From: Akkermansia massiliensis
Lineage (GTDB): Bacteria > Verrucomicrobiota > Verrucomicrobiia > Verrucomicrobiales > Akkermansiaceae
Length of the DNA: 64,000 nucleotides
Direction: 5' to 3'
Assembly (NCBI RefSeq): GCF_018847375.1
Contig: NZ_CP072036.1
Span: 310,001 to 374,000 of the forward strand
A program made the position numbers and the translations under genes. The notes under the pieces were generated by a model. It did not search any database and had not been told where the DNA came from. It saw nothing but the letters and a program-made list of their open reading frames with translations. The first letter of the stretch is position 1, and each line of letters opens with the position of its first letter. Below, piece by piece: positions 16,331 through 28,749 of the stretch.

Positions 16331-17104
16331 TTAATCTATATTCAACCTGACGGGCACCACCACCTTGGAAGCAATGGGCGCGCCGTCTTTTTCTGCCGGA
16401 TAGAAAGTCCAATTCTCTTTCACCCAGCGCATGAAAAGACGGTCCAGTTCCGCATTTCCCGTTGATTGAAGGAGATTGACGGATGAAGGTTCGCCACGGG
16501 GATTCACACCCACCACTACTTTCACCACGGCATTCACCTTCCCGACTCTAGAAGAATTGACGGAATTGGGCAAGGACGGAGCATGTTTATAACGCACCTT
16601 TTTATCAGGAGTCACGTTCTCATCCGGGCTAGGCTGCCCCGGCAGGGAAACCGCCGGAGTCTTCACGGGACGCCTGGGCTTTACCTCCCTCATGGAAATC
16701 CGCATGCTGGAAAGCTCCTCCGGCAAATACTCCGTGGGAGTCTCCTCCGGAAGAAAATCCTTCATGTCGGAACAATCCTCATTCTCCGGCAGCTTCATCG
16801 CAAGCAGGTCTTCATCTGCGGAAATTTCCGGAACGGGGCTGACCGTGGAAGGGGCCGCGACCGGCTCTACGGGCACGGGCTGAACTTCCGCCAGCTCCTG
16901 AAGAACCTCCTCGGAAGGAGGCACAAACTCCATTTCCACCTCCCCGTTCTGCACGGCGGGCAGCCACAGCTCCTGAAAATGAATGGCTACCAGCACGGCG
17001 CACAAAGCCACCTGAACGCCCACGGCCACCGCCACCGCAATCAGCATGGCGGACTTGGAAGTGGAACGGGGCGTGAATCTTACAATTCCGGGCTTTTCAT
17101 CCAT
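16331..17104 (-). CDS. tonB: TonB-family energy transducer
   Basis: 257 residues with the TonB plan: short cytoplasmic N-terminus, transmembrane anchor (AMLIAVAVAVGVQVALCAVL, about residues 19-38) and a Pro/Glu-rich periplasmic spacer (PVPVEPVAAPSTVSPVPE). The C-terminal TonB domain (about 170-257) shows VKVVVGVNPRGEPSSVNLLQ, GNAELDRLFMRWVKENWTFY and VVVPVRLNID. It couples proton-motive force from ExbB/ExbD to outer-membrane receptors. It stands between pyrF and the pyrophosphatase without its own exbBD, so it may use the exbB-exbD pair at 580-1854 or the one at 50197-51306. Confidence 0.88.
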   Translation of the reverse strand: MDEKPGIVRFTPRSTSKSAMLIAVAVAVGVQVALCAVLVAIHFQELWLPAVQNGEVEMEFVPPSEEVLQELAEVQPVPVEPVAAPSTVSPVPEISADEDLLAMKLPENEDCSDMKDFLPEETPTEYLPEELSSMRISMREVKPRRPVKTPAVSLPGQPSPDENVTPDKKVRYKHAPSLPNSVNSSRVGKVNAVVKVVVGVNPRGEPSSVNLLQSTGNAELDRLFMRWVKENWTFYPAEKDGAPIASKVVVPVRLNID

Positions 17105-17228
17105 AAAAACGGGCAGGGAGAAGGGCAGTGCCCGTTCAATATACCAGCGCCCTTCCCTTTGACAAGCGCCTGCACCGCCATAAGCAGCCCGTTATCATTT
17201 TGTTATCTGCCGGAAAAACGCATGGACA

Positions 17229-18023
17229 TCAATAACCCAATGCCTCCCGGATGCTCTGGGCGAATCTGCCGGCCTTTTCCGCAAAGCCAAGCTCCGGATT
17301 CTGGTACATGATGCCGCGGGACACGTTAATCAGGGGGGGGGCCGCATGGCCGGAACCGCTCAGGCTGGAAAGATCGCCGCCCTGGGCTCCCAGACCGGGA
17401 ATCAGCAGGGGAGCGTCCGGAATGCGCTCCAGAATGGAGGAATCCGCATTGGTCAGCCCCACCACCATGCCTACGGAAGTTTTGCGCCCTTCCTGCATGG
17501 AACGGCGCACCATGTCCCCCACCAGTTCATAAACCCTGCGGCCGTCGGCCAGCTCCTGCCTCTCCACGTCCGCGGAACCGGGATTGGAAGTGACCGCCAG
17601 CAGATAAATGCCCTTCCCTTCATAATTCAGAAAAGGCTCCAGCGTATCATAACCCATGAAGGGGCTCAATGTGACGGCATCCACGCCCAGGCGTTCAAAA
17701 TACGCCTGCGCATAATACTTCTGCGTCTCCCCGATGTCGCCGCGCTTGGCGTCCAGCACCACGGGCACATCCTCCGGCATATCCGGGAGCAACTCCTCCA
17801 GCATTTCCAGGCCGCGCAGGCCCATGGCCTCAAAATAGGCGATATTCGGCTTGAACGCCGCCGCATACGGAGCGGTTTCTTCCACGACCTTCCTCAACAG
17901 GGAAGGAACCGACTGCAAATCATCCATGACGGGGCGCGGGTCCAGCCCCACGCACAGGGCGGAACCGGTCTTTCTGATGCGGGCGGCAAGTTTATCCGTA
18001 AAAGATTGGCTCATGCCGTTCAT
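17229..18023 (-). CDS. pyrF: Orotidine 5'-phosphate decarboxylase (type 2)
   Basis: PyrF converts OMP to UMP, the last step of de novo pyrimidine synthesis. From the ATG at 18023 it is 264 residues. Diagnostic segments are SALCVGLDPRP, FKPNIAYFEAMG, the catalytic VVLDAKRGDIGET (Lys and Asp of the DxKxxD charge network), VTLSPFMGYDTLEPF and LLIPGLGAQGGD. Length and motifs fit the longer type 2 subfamily. A longer frame from 18116 adds 31 residues of no family similarity and would overlap the promoter region of the divergent transporter. Confidence 0.94.
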   Translation of the reverse strand: MNGMSQSFTDKLAARIRKTGSALCVGLDPRPVMDDLQSVPSLLRKVVEETAPYAAAFKPNIAYFEAMGLRGLEMLEELLPDMPEDVPVVLDAKRGDIGETQKYYAQAYFERLGVDAVTLSPFMGYDTLEPFLNYEGKGIYLLAVTSNPGSADVERQELADGRRVYELVGDMVRRSMQEGRKTSVGMVVGLTNADSSILERIPDAPLLIPGLGAQGGDLSSLSGSGHAAPPLINVSRGIMYQNPELGFAEKAGRFAQSIREALGY

Positions 18024-18135
18024 TAAACCACGGGCTCCACGGGCAGGCAAGCCCCAAGCGGGGGGCGTTCCGGAGGAAAGGAAAAGGCAGATACGGCTTT
18101 TCCACCGCGCCCGCACATGCTATGTTCCGGCCCGT

Positions 18136-20004
18136 ATGGCACCTACGGAATCCCAGTCTTCCCCCGCTCCTCTCTCCTGCCTGGAAAAGCCGCTGCCCCT
18201 GGACGGCTTCCAGGGCACGCCGGATGAAATCGAACAGCAATGGTATGACCGTGTCTACCTGGGCTCCGGAGACAGAATGAAGCAGCTTACCTGGAGAGCC
18301 GTCATCGTAGGAATGCTCCTCGGCTCCATCCTCTCCCTTACCAACCTGTACGCCAACCTTAAGATGGGATGGTCCTTCGGGGTGGCCCTGACGGCGGGCA
18401 TCATCTCCTTTGCCCTGTGGAACGCCTTCGTGCGCCTGGGCATCTCCAAATCCCCCATGACCATTCTGGAAAACACGTGCATGCAGTCCGCCGCCAGCTC
18501 CGCGGGCTACTCCACGGGAGGCACGCTCACCTCCGCCGTGGCCGCCCTGCTCCTGCTGACGGGGCAGCACATGCCGCTGGGCGTCACCTTCGCCTGGATA
18601 TTCTTCATTGCCGTGCTGGGCGTCACCATGGCCATTCCGATGAAGCGCCAGATGATCAACATTGAGCAAATCAGGTTCCCGGACAGCATCGCCACGGCGG
18701 AAACCCTCAAGGTGCTCTATTCAGAAGGCAAAAAGGCGGCTGGACAGGCCAAAGCCCTTCTTTACTCCGCCCTCTTCGCCTCCGCCAACGCCATCGCCAT
18801 GGCGGCGGGAGGGGAACAATGGCTGGGCACCGCCCAGCAGCAAATCCTGGGCAACTGGTACCAGCGCACCATCTTCTTCAAATGGGACCTCATGTTCGTG
18901 GGCGCGGGCGCGCTGGTAGGCATGAAAACTTCCCTCAGCCTCTTCATCGGCGGTACAGTCTGCTGGGCTCTCTACGTACCGTGGCTGGAAAGCCAGGGAC
19001 TGCTTCCCGCGGGAGCGGGCTACCGGGACAGCGTGGGCTGGACCCTGTGGGGAGGAACCGCCTGCATGGTCGTCGCCAGCATCGTGGCCTTCCTGTTCCA
19101 ATGGAAAAGCATCGTCCGCTCCTTCTCCTCCCTGGGCGCCATGTTCTCCCTGACTAAAAGGCGGGAGCTGACGGACGTGGAAAAAATAGAAACGCCCATG
19201 AGCTGGTTCCTGGCAGGCCAGCTCGTCTCCCTGGGGGCTCTCGGCTACCTGGCGTACGTCACCTTTGACGTTCCGTACTGGATGAGCTGCATTGCGGTAA
19301 TCATCTCCTTCTTCCTGGCGCTGGTCGTCTGCCGGATCACCGGGGAAGCCAACATCACGCCTACCGGAGCCATGGGGAAAGTCACGCAGCTCATCTTCGG
19401 CGGAATCGCGCCGGGACACGTGACGGCCAACCTGATGGCGGCCAACATCACCTCCGGAGCATCCAGTTCTTCGGCAGACCTGCTCGTGGACCTCAAGGTG
19501 GGCTACCTGCTGGGAGCCAATCCCCGCAAGCAATTCATCGCCCAGTTCTCCGGAATCTTCCTGGGAACCCTCGTCTCCGTGCTGGCCTTCCGCTCCATGG
19601 TCCCGGACGTGGACGCGCTTCAGGCCTTCAATGCTCCTGGAGCCAGAACATGGGCGGCCACGGCGGAAGCGCTGGGCATGGGGTTCAGCCACTTGCACAG
19701 CATCAAGGTTCTTTCCATCATCGCGGGCGGCATCCTCGGCCTCATTCTGGTGCTTGTCCCCCGCTACCTTCCCGCCGCAGGCAAATGGCTCCCCACCCCC
19801 ATCGGCTTCGGGCTGGCCTGGGCCATCCAGTGGAACGACTCCTTCCTCTTCTTTGCAGGGGCCGTGCTCGGCTGGGCCGCGGACCGCTTTTTCAAGGCCA
19901 AATCCAAGGAATATAAAATCCCCACCGCTTCCGGCATCATTGCCGGCGCGGCCCTGACGGGCATGGCCATCCTGATGTTCAGCATTTACCAGGCGGCACG
20001 CTAA
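18136..20004 (+). CDS. OPT-family oligopeptide transporter
   Basis: A 622-residue polytopic membrane protein from the ATG at 18136. OPT signatures are visible: the first helix region with MLLGSILSLTNLYANLKMGW, NTCMQSAASSAGYSTGG, the ITPTGAMGKVTQLIFGGIAPG motif and NLMAANITSGASSSSADLL. About 14 to 16 hydrophobic segments can be counted. Bacterial OPT proteins are predicted importers of peptides or metal chelates; the substrate here is unknown. The longer upstream frame overlaps pyrF in antisense and is not used. Confidence 0.9.
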   Translation: MAPTESQSSPAPLSCLEKPLPLDGFQGTPDEIEQQWYDRVYLGSGDRMKQLTWRAVIVGMLLGSILSLTNLYANLKMGWSFGVALTAGIISFALWNAFVRLGISKSPMTILENTCMQSAASSAGYSTGGTLTSAVAALLLLTGQHMPLGVTFAWIFFIAVLGVTMAIPMKRQMINIEQIRFPDSIATAETLKVLYSEGKKAAGQAKALLYSALFASANAIAMAAGGEQWLGTAQQQILGNWYQRTIFFKWDLMFVGAGALVGMKTSLSLFIGGTVCWALYVPWLESQGLLPAGAGYRDSVGWTLWGGTACMVVASIVAFLFQWKSIVRSFSSLGAMFSLTKRRELTDVEKIETPMSWFLAGQLVSLGALGYLAYVTFDVPYWMSCIAVIISFFLALVVCRITGEANITPTGAMGKVTQLIFGGIAPGHVTANLMAANITSGASSSSADLLVDLKVGYLLGANPRKQFIAQFSGIFLGTLVSVLAFRSMVPDVDALQAFNAPGARTWAATAEALGMGFSHLHSIKVLSIIAGGILGLILVLVPRYLPAAGKWLPTPIGFGLAWAIQWNDSFLFFAGAVLGWAADRFFKAKSKEYKIPTASGIIAGAALTGMAILMFSIYQAAR

Positions 20005-20019
20005 ATATCTTGACGGACT

Positions 20020-20057
20020 CCGGTTCTCCGGAAAAAAGCATATTTCGGAGATCCGGC
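20020..20057. repeat. Imperfect inverted repeat between convergent genes
   Basis: CCGGTTCTCCGGAA and TTCGGAGATCCGG can pair around an A-rich loop, between the OPT gene and the GH89 gene, which converge. Possibly a shared terminator, without a clear T run. Confidence 0.4.
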
Positions 20058-20074
20058 CCAGGGTCGGCATCGCG

Positions 20075-22633
20075 TCAGCGGGCTTCCTTCTTCAACGTCA
20101 TTTCACCCTTGGAATCCCCTTCGGAAACGCCGCTCACCTCCGCCTTCAAGGTATAGGAATCAAGGTTTGTGCGGTACTTCTTCAGATCAAGCCTGTAGGA
20201 ATTATCCTTATTCTCCACGCCGGTCCAGCCTTCATGGGTATCTGCGGCCACCTCCCTGTTCCCCTCGTACAATTTGACGGAATGAATCTTCAGGGCGCTG
20301 GGGCCGTTCTTCCACTGGAAGGTGGCGGTGTACGTGCCTGGTCCGGTTACCTGGTCCGTCACGTTGAACTGCAACGGGGATCCCTGTTGGAGGTCCCACG
20401 GAGTTCCCGTGGAATGTCTTTCTTCCGCGCTCAGGGCGTCCAGCATTTCCCGGTGGGCATTCATCACGCGGTTGGCGACGGCCAGAGCATCCCCGGACGG
20501 CTTCGTGGAATACACCTTTCCATTTCCGGCAAAGGCCAGTTCCTCCCGGACCGTCTTATCCATGAAGGCGGCCTGGGCGGCGGCACGGTCCTTCTTTCCA
20601 GTCAGCACATCCAGCTGGGATTCAAAAAAATTCTTCCAGCGGGGCAGATAAAAATCGGCCACAAGCCCGGCCCACTGGCGGTTGGAATAATCATTCAGCG
20701 CGCGGGGAGCCTGGTCAATCCACGTGGTAATAAGCATCTTGGCGGACTTGTCCATCAAGGCCTTCTCCTGCCGGGTGCTCCCCCAATCCAGCGCCTTCTT
20801 CTGCCAGGTTCCCAGCAGGAACTGGCTGTCCGTCGCCAGGAGGGCGTCCATATCCGAAACCAGGGACAGGAAAAGCTTCACCTGCTTCCTGTAGGCAGGT
20901 ACGTCTCCGGCGTCAAAAGCGCTCCTGACCCGCTGGAGCTGGTAAAAAGCGGCGTCCGCGAGCACCTGGCGGACGACATCCACCAAATCATAGCGGAAGG
21001 TCTCCTCCTTCACCAGGGATGGCTGGTCATTGGCCGCCTTCAAATAACCGCGGGCCGCTTTAACGATGTCTCCCAGATGGTAATACCTCTCTCCGCTGGA
21101 CCACGTGGAAGCCTTGCGGACGTCCCAGGACGGGCGGGCGCAGATAATGGACTCCGTACACCCCTCCTGCGAACGGGCGGGATTGTAAATGGAGGAAGTC
21201 AGGACTTCCAAAGCCCGCACGACCGCTGCCGGAGCGGCGCCGTAACGCTGGCGAGCATACTTCTTGAGCCAGTCCCGGACGGGAATATCCTCCGCCGTCC
21301 ATAAACGGTCGCTGAAGAGGGCGTAATGCAGGGGATTCGTTTCCAGCCCTTCGGACAAGGTGCCCATTCCCACCAGGCCCTTGTCCCTGTAGCCGACCAA
21401 ATCACTCCCCAGCCGGGACAGAAGGGGAACCCCGCCGTATAGTCCCGTATTGCCGCCGAAATTGGCCAGCTCGCACCAGACCCAGGGAATACCGTCAAAA
21501 GTCCTCAAATTCTTCCCGCCGCCAGCCATGTCCTTGGTGAGCTGCAGCACAAGAGCATGCCTAGGGTCCGTACCGGCCAGCAGCTCGCGGGAAGGATTGC
21601 CCCCCCAGGCCTGGATCACCCAGGAAGAACCCGGTGAAGCCTTCTGCATGGCGCCCTGAACCGCCTGCGCCGCGCGCGTCACGTTAATGTCGCCCTTGCT
21701 GCCGCCTTCATGGAACAAATCCCCGCCGAACATCTTTCCGGAAATGCCGTATACCTTGCGGAGAGCTTTGTACCAGCCCGCGGCCAGCTTCGGAAAAGCC
21801 TCGCAAGTGGGGTCCACAACCCACGGCCTTTTGAAATTGACCCATTCCCCCTGCGGAATAAGCTTCAGCCCCTTCATCTGCACGTTCTCCGCAAAATCCG
21901 CAGGAACAAACCCCACATAACCCTGAAGGACGGGAGTCATGCCCAACTGCTCCATGCGGGACACGATGCGCCTACCCATCTGCGCCATCCTGTCAATCTG
22001 CTGCTGGGTCAACGGTCCTCCGTGTCCTTCCAGGTTGCCCATATTCCACCAGGCGGCAAAAGCGGGATTGGGGATGAAGCGGAGAGCCTTTTCACGGGGA
22101 TACCCCAGGCCAATGAGGAAATCCTCCCAGGTCTTCTCCAGGCCTGCCGTCACCAGCGCGTGCGTAAACCCGCTCAGAGCCAGAAAATCAATCTCACGCT
22201 GCCAGCGGTTCCAGTCCCAGAAAGCCGCCGTATAGGACAGCGTGCAGTAATTATACGCAAAAACGGTATTCCACGGGGACTCAATCGTGACAGGGGTGGA
22301 CGGAGCAGGCAACGGAGAGGGAAGCGTCAGACGGTCTCCGTTCCATGAAAAATGCACCTTGGCAATATTTTTCAGATACCAACCGTACCCCGCTACCAGG
22401 CGGCGCACGTCAGATGCTTCCACCCGGATGCCTCCGGGAGCGCCAGAAATAGTAATCTTGTTGCCCATGGCCGGATTCAAGCGGAACGAAACGGCGCCTT
22501 TTGCAGATGGAGTCACACGAGCCACCACGCCTTCAGCAGCCGCTACGGGAGACATTTCCGCGGCAGAGACGCAAACAAGCGGGGACATGACCGTTCCCAG
22601 AACCGAACCGACTGCAAAAGCATGTGAAAGCAT
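20075..22633 (-). CDS. Alpha-N-acetylglucosaminidase, family GH89
   Basis: About 852 residues from the ATG at 22633, starting with a signal peptide (MLSHAFAVGSVLGTVMSPLV...SAA). The NAGLU layout is clear: a small N-terminal domain, then the catalytic barrel with NYCTLSYTAAFWDWNRWQRE, AAWWNMGNLEGHGGPL, LGMTPVLQGYVGFVPADFA and MFGGDLFHEGG (predicted catalytic Glu). IPWVWCELANFGGNTGLYGG follows, and then an alpha-helical C-terminal domain. A final beta region of about 100 residues carries the sequence through to 20075. GH89 enzymes remove terminal alpha-linked GlcNAc, found on gastric-type mucin glycans, so an extracellular or periplasmic role in mucin use fits. A longer frame to 22789 lacks a signal peptide at its start and is not used. 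Confidence 0.9.
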   Translation of the reverse strand: MLSHAFAVGSVLGTVMSPLVCVSAAEMSPVAAAEGVVARVTPSAKGAVSFRLNPAMGNKITISGAPGGIRVEASDVRRLVAGYGWYLKNIAKVHFSWNGDRLTLPSPLPAPSTPVTIESPWNTVFAYNYCTLSYTAAFWDWNRWQREIDFLALSGFTHALVTAGLEKTWEDFLIGLGYPREKALRFIPNPAFAAWWNMGNLEGHGGPLTQQQIDRMAQMGRRIVSRMEQLGMTPVLQGYVGFVPADFAENVQMKGLKLIPQGEWVNFKRPWVVDPTCEAFPKLAAGWYKALRKVYGISGKMFGGDLFHEGGSKGDINVTRAAQAVQGAMQKASPGSSWVIQAWGGNPSRELLAGTDPRHALVLQLTKDMAGGGKNLRTFDGIPWVWCELANFGGNTGLYGGVPLLSRLGSDLVGYRDKGLVGMGTLSEGLETNPLHYALFSDRLWTAEDIPVRDWLKKYARQRYGAAPAAVVRALEVLTSSIYNPARSQEGCTESIICARPSWDVRKASTWSSGERYYHLGDIVKAARGYLKAANDQPSLVKEETFRYDLVDVVRQVLADAAFYQLQRVRSAFDAGDVPAYRKQVKLFLSLVSDMDALLATDSQFLLGTWQKKALDWGSTRQEKALMDKSAKMLITTWIDQAPRALNDYSNRQWAGLVADFYLPRWKNFFESQLDVLTGKKDRAAAQAAFMDKTVREELAFAGNGKVYSTKPSGDALAVANRVMNAHREMLDALSAEERHSTGTPWDLQQGSPLQFNVTDQVTGPGTYTATFQWKNGPSALKIHSVKLYEGNREVAADTHEGWTGVENKDNSYRLDLKKYRTNLDSYTLKAEVSGVSEGDSKGEMTLKKEAR

Positions 22634-22832
22634 AGCACCAACTATACATGCAAAATCCGCGGTGTCTTTCAAGGAGTAATGCAATGGCGGGAAAAGCTGG
22701 ATAGCCCCCCTTATTGATTTTCTACCGAAGAGCTTGGAGGAGGCAAAGGCGCGACGGCTCGGACAGGCGGCATGTACCAAATGTTCCACTTAGCCGGAGG
22801 AAGGAAGATCGCGCCATCAAGAAAACGAACAA

Positions 22833-22860
22833 GCCCCGCCAGTTGAGGAACTGGCGGGGC
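22833..22860 (-). terminator. Terminator of the rRNA operon
   Basis: Perfect 12-bp stem GCCCCGCCAGTT / AACTGGCGGGGC with a 4-nt loop, 15 nt past 5S; T-rich sequence (TTGTTCGTTTTC) follows on the minus strand. Confidence 0.88.
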
Positions 22861-22875
22861 CTGATGAAAAAAAAT

Positions 22876-22990
22876 CCCGGCGGCGACCTACTCTTGCGGG
22901 ACCTATCGTCCGACTACCATTGGCGCGGCAGCGTTTCACTTCCGGGTTCGGAACGGGACCGGGTGGGACCACTGCGCTCTGGCCACCGGG
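22876..22990 (-). rRNA. rrf: 5S ribosomal RNA
   Basis: About 115 nt with complementary ends (CCCGG/CCGGG) and conserved internal sequence such as the loop around GAACCCGGAAGT and CCGATGGTAGT-like segments read on the minus strand. Last gene of the rRNA operon. Ends are approximate to a few bases. Confidence 0.93.
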
Positions 22991-23224
22991 CTTCAGGGGG
23001 AAGAGGGCTTTTTTTCTCTTCATCCTGCCTGCCCGGGAGCCCTTGGGGGGCTTTGAGGGGGATTTTTTAAGGGTTGTTGTGTGTGTGGCTAAGAAGATTT
23101 CCTCTCGTTACGAGGGGAAGGAATCAGCGTAAACTGACATCTGCGTGGCTGGTGGTGTTACTTTTAAACATACATCCAATGAACAAGACAACAGCAAGTT
23201 GTTATTCACGAACGGGAGTGATGT

Positions 23225-26068
<2,844 letters not shown>

Positions 26069-26273
26069 GCAAAAGTTTTTTACCACTTCCACAATACCAC
26101 AAAGCCCTTTCGTGACTTACTGTATTGTCTTATTTCTTGGTATGCATGTTTTAAATTGTGTATTGTAGTTGTTTTTCAACTACCCACTTTGTTGGAAAGC
26201 AATTGCTTCTCAGCAATTGTTTTCTTTGCCACGCAGATGTCAATTTTCGCTTTCCCTCAATAATCGATTTTTT

Positions 26274-26350
26274 TGGTGGGCCTGACAGGACTTGAACCTG
26301 TGACCCCGCGCTTATCAAGCGCGTGCTCTAACCAACTGAGCTACAGGCCC
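26274..26350 (-). tRNA. tRNA-Ile (GAT)
   Basis: 77 nt including encoded CCA. Acceptor GGGCCTG/CAGGCCC, anticodon loop TTGATAA (GAT) and T loop GTTCAAGTC. In the 16S-23S spacer, nearest to 23S. Confidence 0.96.
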
Positions 26351-26439
26351 GGTTTTGGGTCTCGCAGAGGCAGTTAACAGTGAACAGGCAATAGTTAATA
26401 GCCATTTATCGTTCTCCGTTGCCGCCTTCTTACCGAAAC

Positions 26440-26515
26440 TGGTGGAGGCACGGGGACTCGAACCCCGGACATCCAGCTTGCAAAGCTGGCGCTCTACCAA
26501 CTGAGCTATACCCCC
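26440..26515 (-). tRNA. tRNA-Ala (TGC)
   Basis: 76 nt including encoded CCA. Acceptor GGGGGTA/TGCCTCC with one G-T pair, anticodon loop TTTGCAA (TGC), T loop GTTCGAGTC. It lies between 16S and tRNA-Ile, so the spacer order is Ala then Ile, opposite to the commoner Ile then Ala. Confidence 0.96.
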
Positions 26516-26531
26516 AGTTGCGGTTCTTTTT

Positions 26532-26559
26532 GAAAAAAGGTCGTCACGCACGTCGTGCC
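26532..26559 (-). repeat. 16S rRNA processing stem, 3' arm
   Basis: This 28-nt block downstream of 16S (GAAAAAAGGTCGTCACGCAC...) is nearly complementary to 28311-28337 in the leader upstream of 16S. Only three or four positions differ, and two of those can form G-U pairs. The pair would enclose the 16S precursor in a long duplex, as expected for RNase III cleavage. Confidence 0.75.
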
Positions 26560-26682
26560 TAGTTTCGCTCCAAGCGAACTGGCTGTTTACACATCTTTGG
26601 TTCGTTGCGGGCCCTCGCGGGTTTCGCTCTCTCTTCCCTCGGGAAGAGATCCGACCTGTGCATTTTTCATGCACTTTCTCCA

Positions 26683-28198
<1,516 letters not shown>

Positions 28199-28587
28199 TA
28201 TAATTTTTGAAATTGCTGGACCAAATGGAATCTTTCGATTTCATCTGCGCCATGCTTCAGTCAGCTCTTCCCTCAAGTTGTGTCTCTTGAGGTCCTCTTC
28301 GCTCTGCCAAGCACGGCGCGCGTCACGACCTTTTTTCTTTCCCCTTGCTTCTACCAATCCGCCCCTCTCGGAGCTAGGTCGCTCCTTCGGGTTTTTTCTC
28401 CCTCACACGTCTCTCGACGCATTCAGGAAAACCCTCGGCGGGTTCGGTAGTCATTCCCTTGAAATCTTCTTATCGGCCCCTTTAATGAGGCTCTTCCGGG
28501 TGGCCGGCCCCGGCTTCATTCAGGCCCTCTTCCGAGTCCCTCCTGCCGCCGGGCTTTTCATCCCGTCGCCGTGTTGGCGTGCCGAGA
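28199..28587 (-). other. rRNA operon leader
   Basis: About 390 nt between the predicted promoter and 16S, without a credible gene. It includes the 5' arm of the 16S processing stem at 28311-28337. A 126-codon frame on the other strand has no features of a real gene. Confidence 0.7.
28311..28337 (-). repeat. 16S rRNA processing stem, 5' arm
   Basis: Complementary to 26532-26559 downstream of 16S; see that entry. Located about 110 nt before the 16S 5' end. Confidence 0.75.
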
Positions 28588-28650
28588 AGTCTACCATTTT
28601 CACCTCCCTTGTCAATTTTTTTCGAGTCGTTTTTTGTGAGATTTTTTTAG
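28588..28650 (-). promoter_or_regulatory. rRNA operon promoter with UP-like element
   Basis: On the minus strand, consensus TTGACA (28610-28615) and TAGACT (28588-28593) with a 16-bp spacer. Directly upstream are repeated A-tracts (AAAAAAATCTCACAAAAAAC...), typical of an UP element bound by the RNA polymerase alpha C-terminal domain. Confidence 0.75.
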
Positions 28651-28701
28651 CATTCTAAATATTACTGATTCTTAACGTATTACATTTTTCTCTTTTCCCG
28701 C

Positions 28702-28732
28702 AAAAAAGGCCCCTTTCATCACGAAAGGGGCC
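28702..28732 (-). terminator. Intrinsic terminator after the TlpA-like gene
   Basis: Stem GGCCCCTTT / AAAGGGGCC with a 7-nt loop followed by six T on the minus strand, 17 nt past the stop. It separates this gene from the rRNA promoter. Confidence 0.92.
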
Positions 28733-28749
28733 TAAACGTTTCAGAATTC

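Noticed and set aside
18721-20070. 449-codon open frame antisense to the OPT transporter
   Set aside because: His/Glu/Gly-rich sequence typical of antisense of a membrane protein gene; no family features.
28278-28658. 126-codon plus-strand frame in the rRNA leader
   Set aside because: Overlaps the rRNA promoter and leader on the opposite strand and has no domain.
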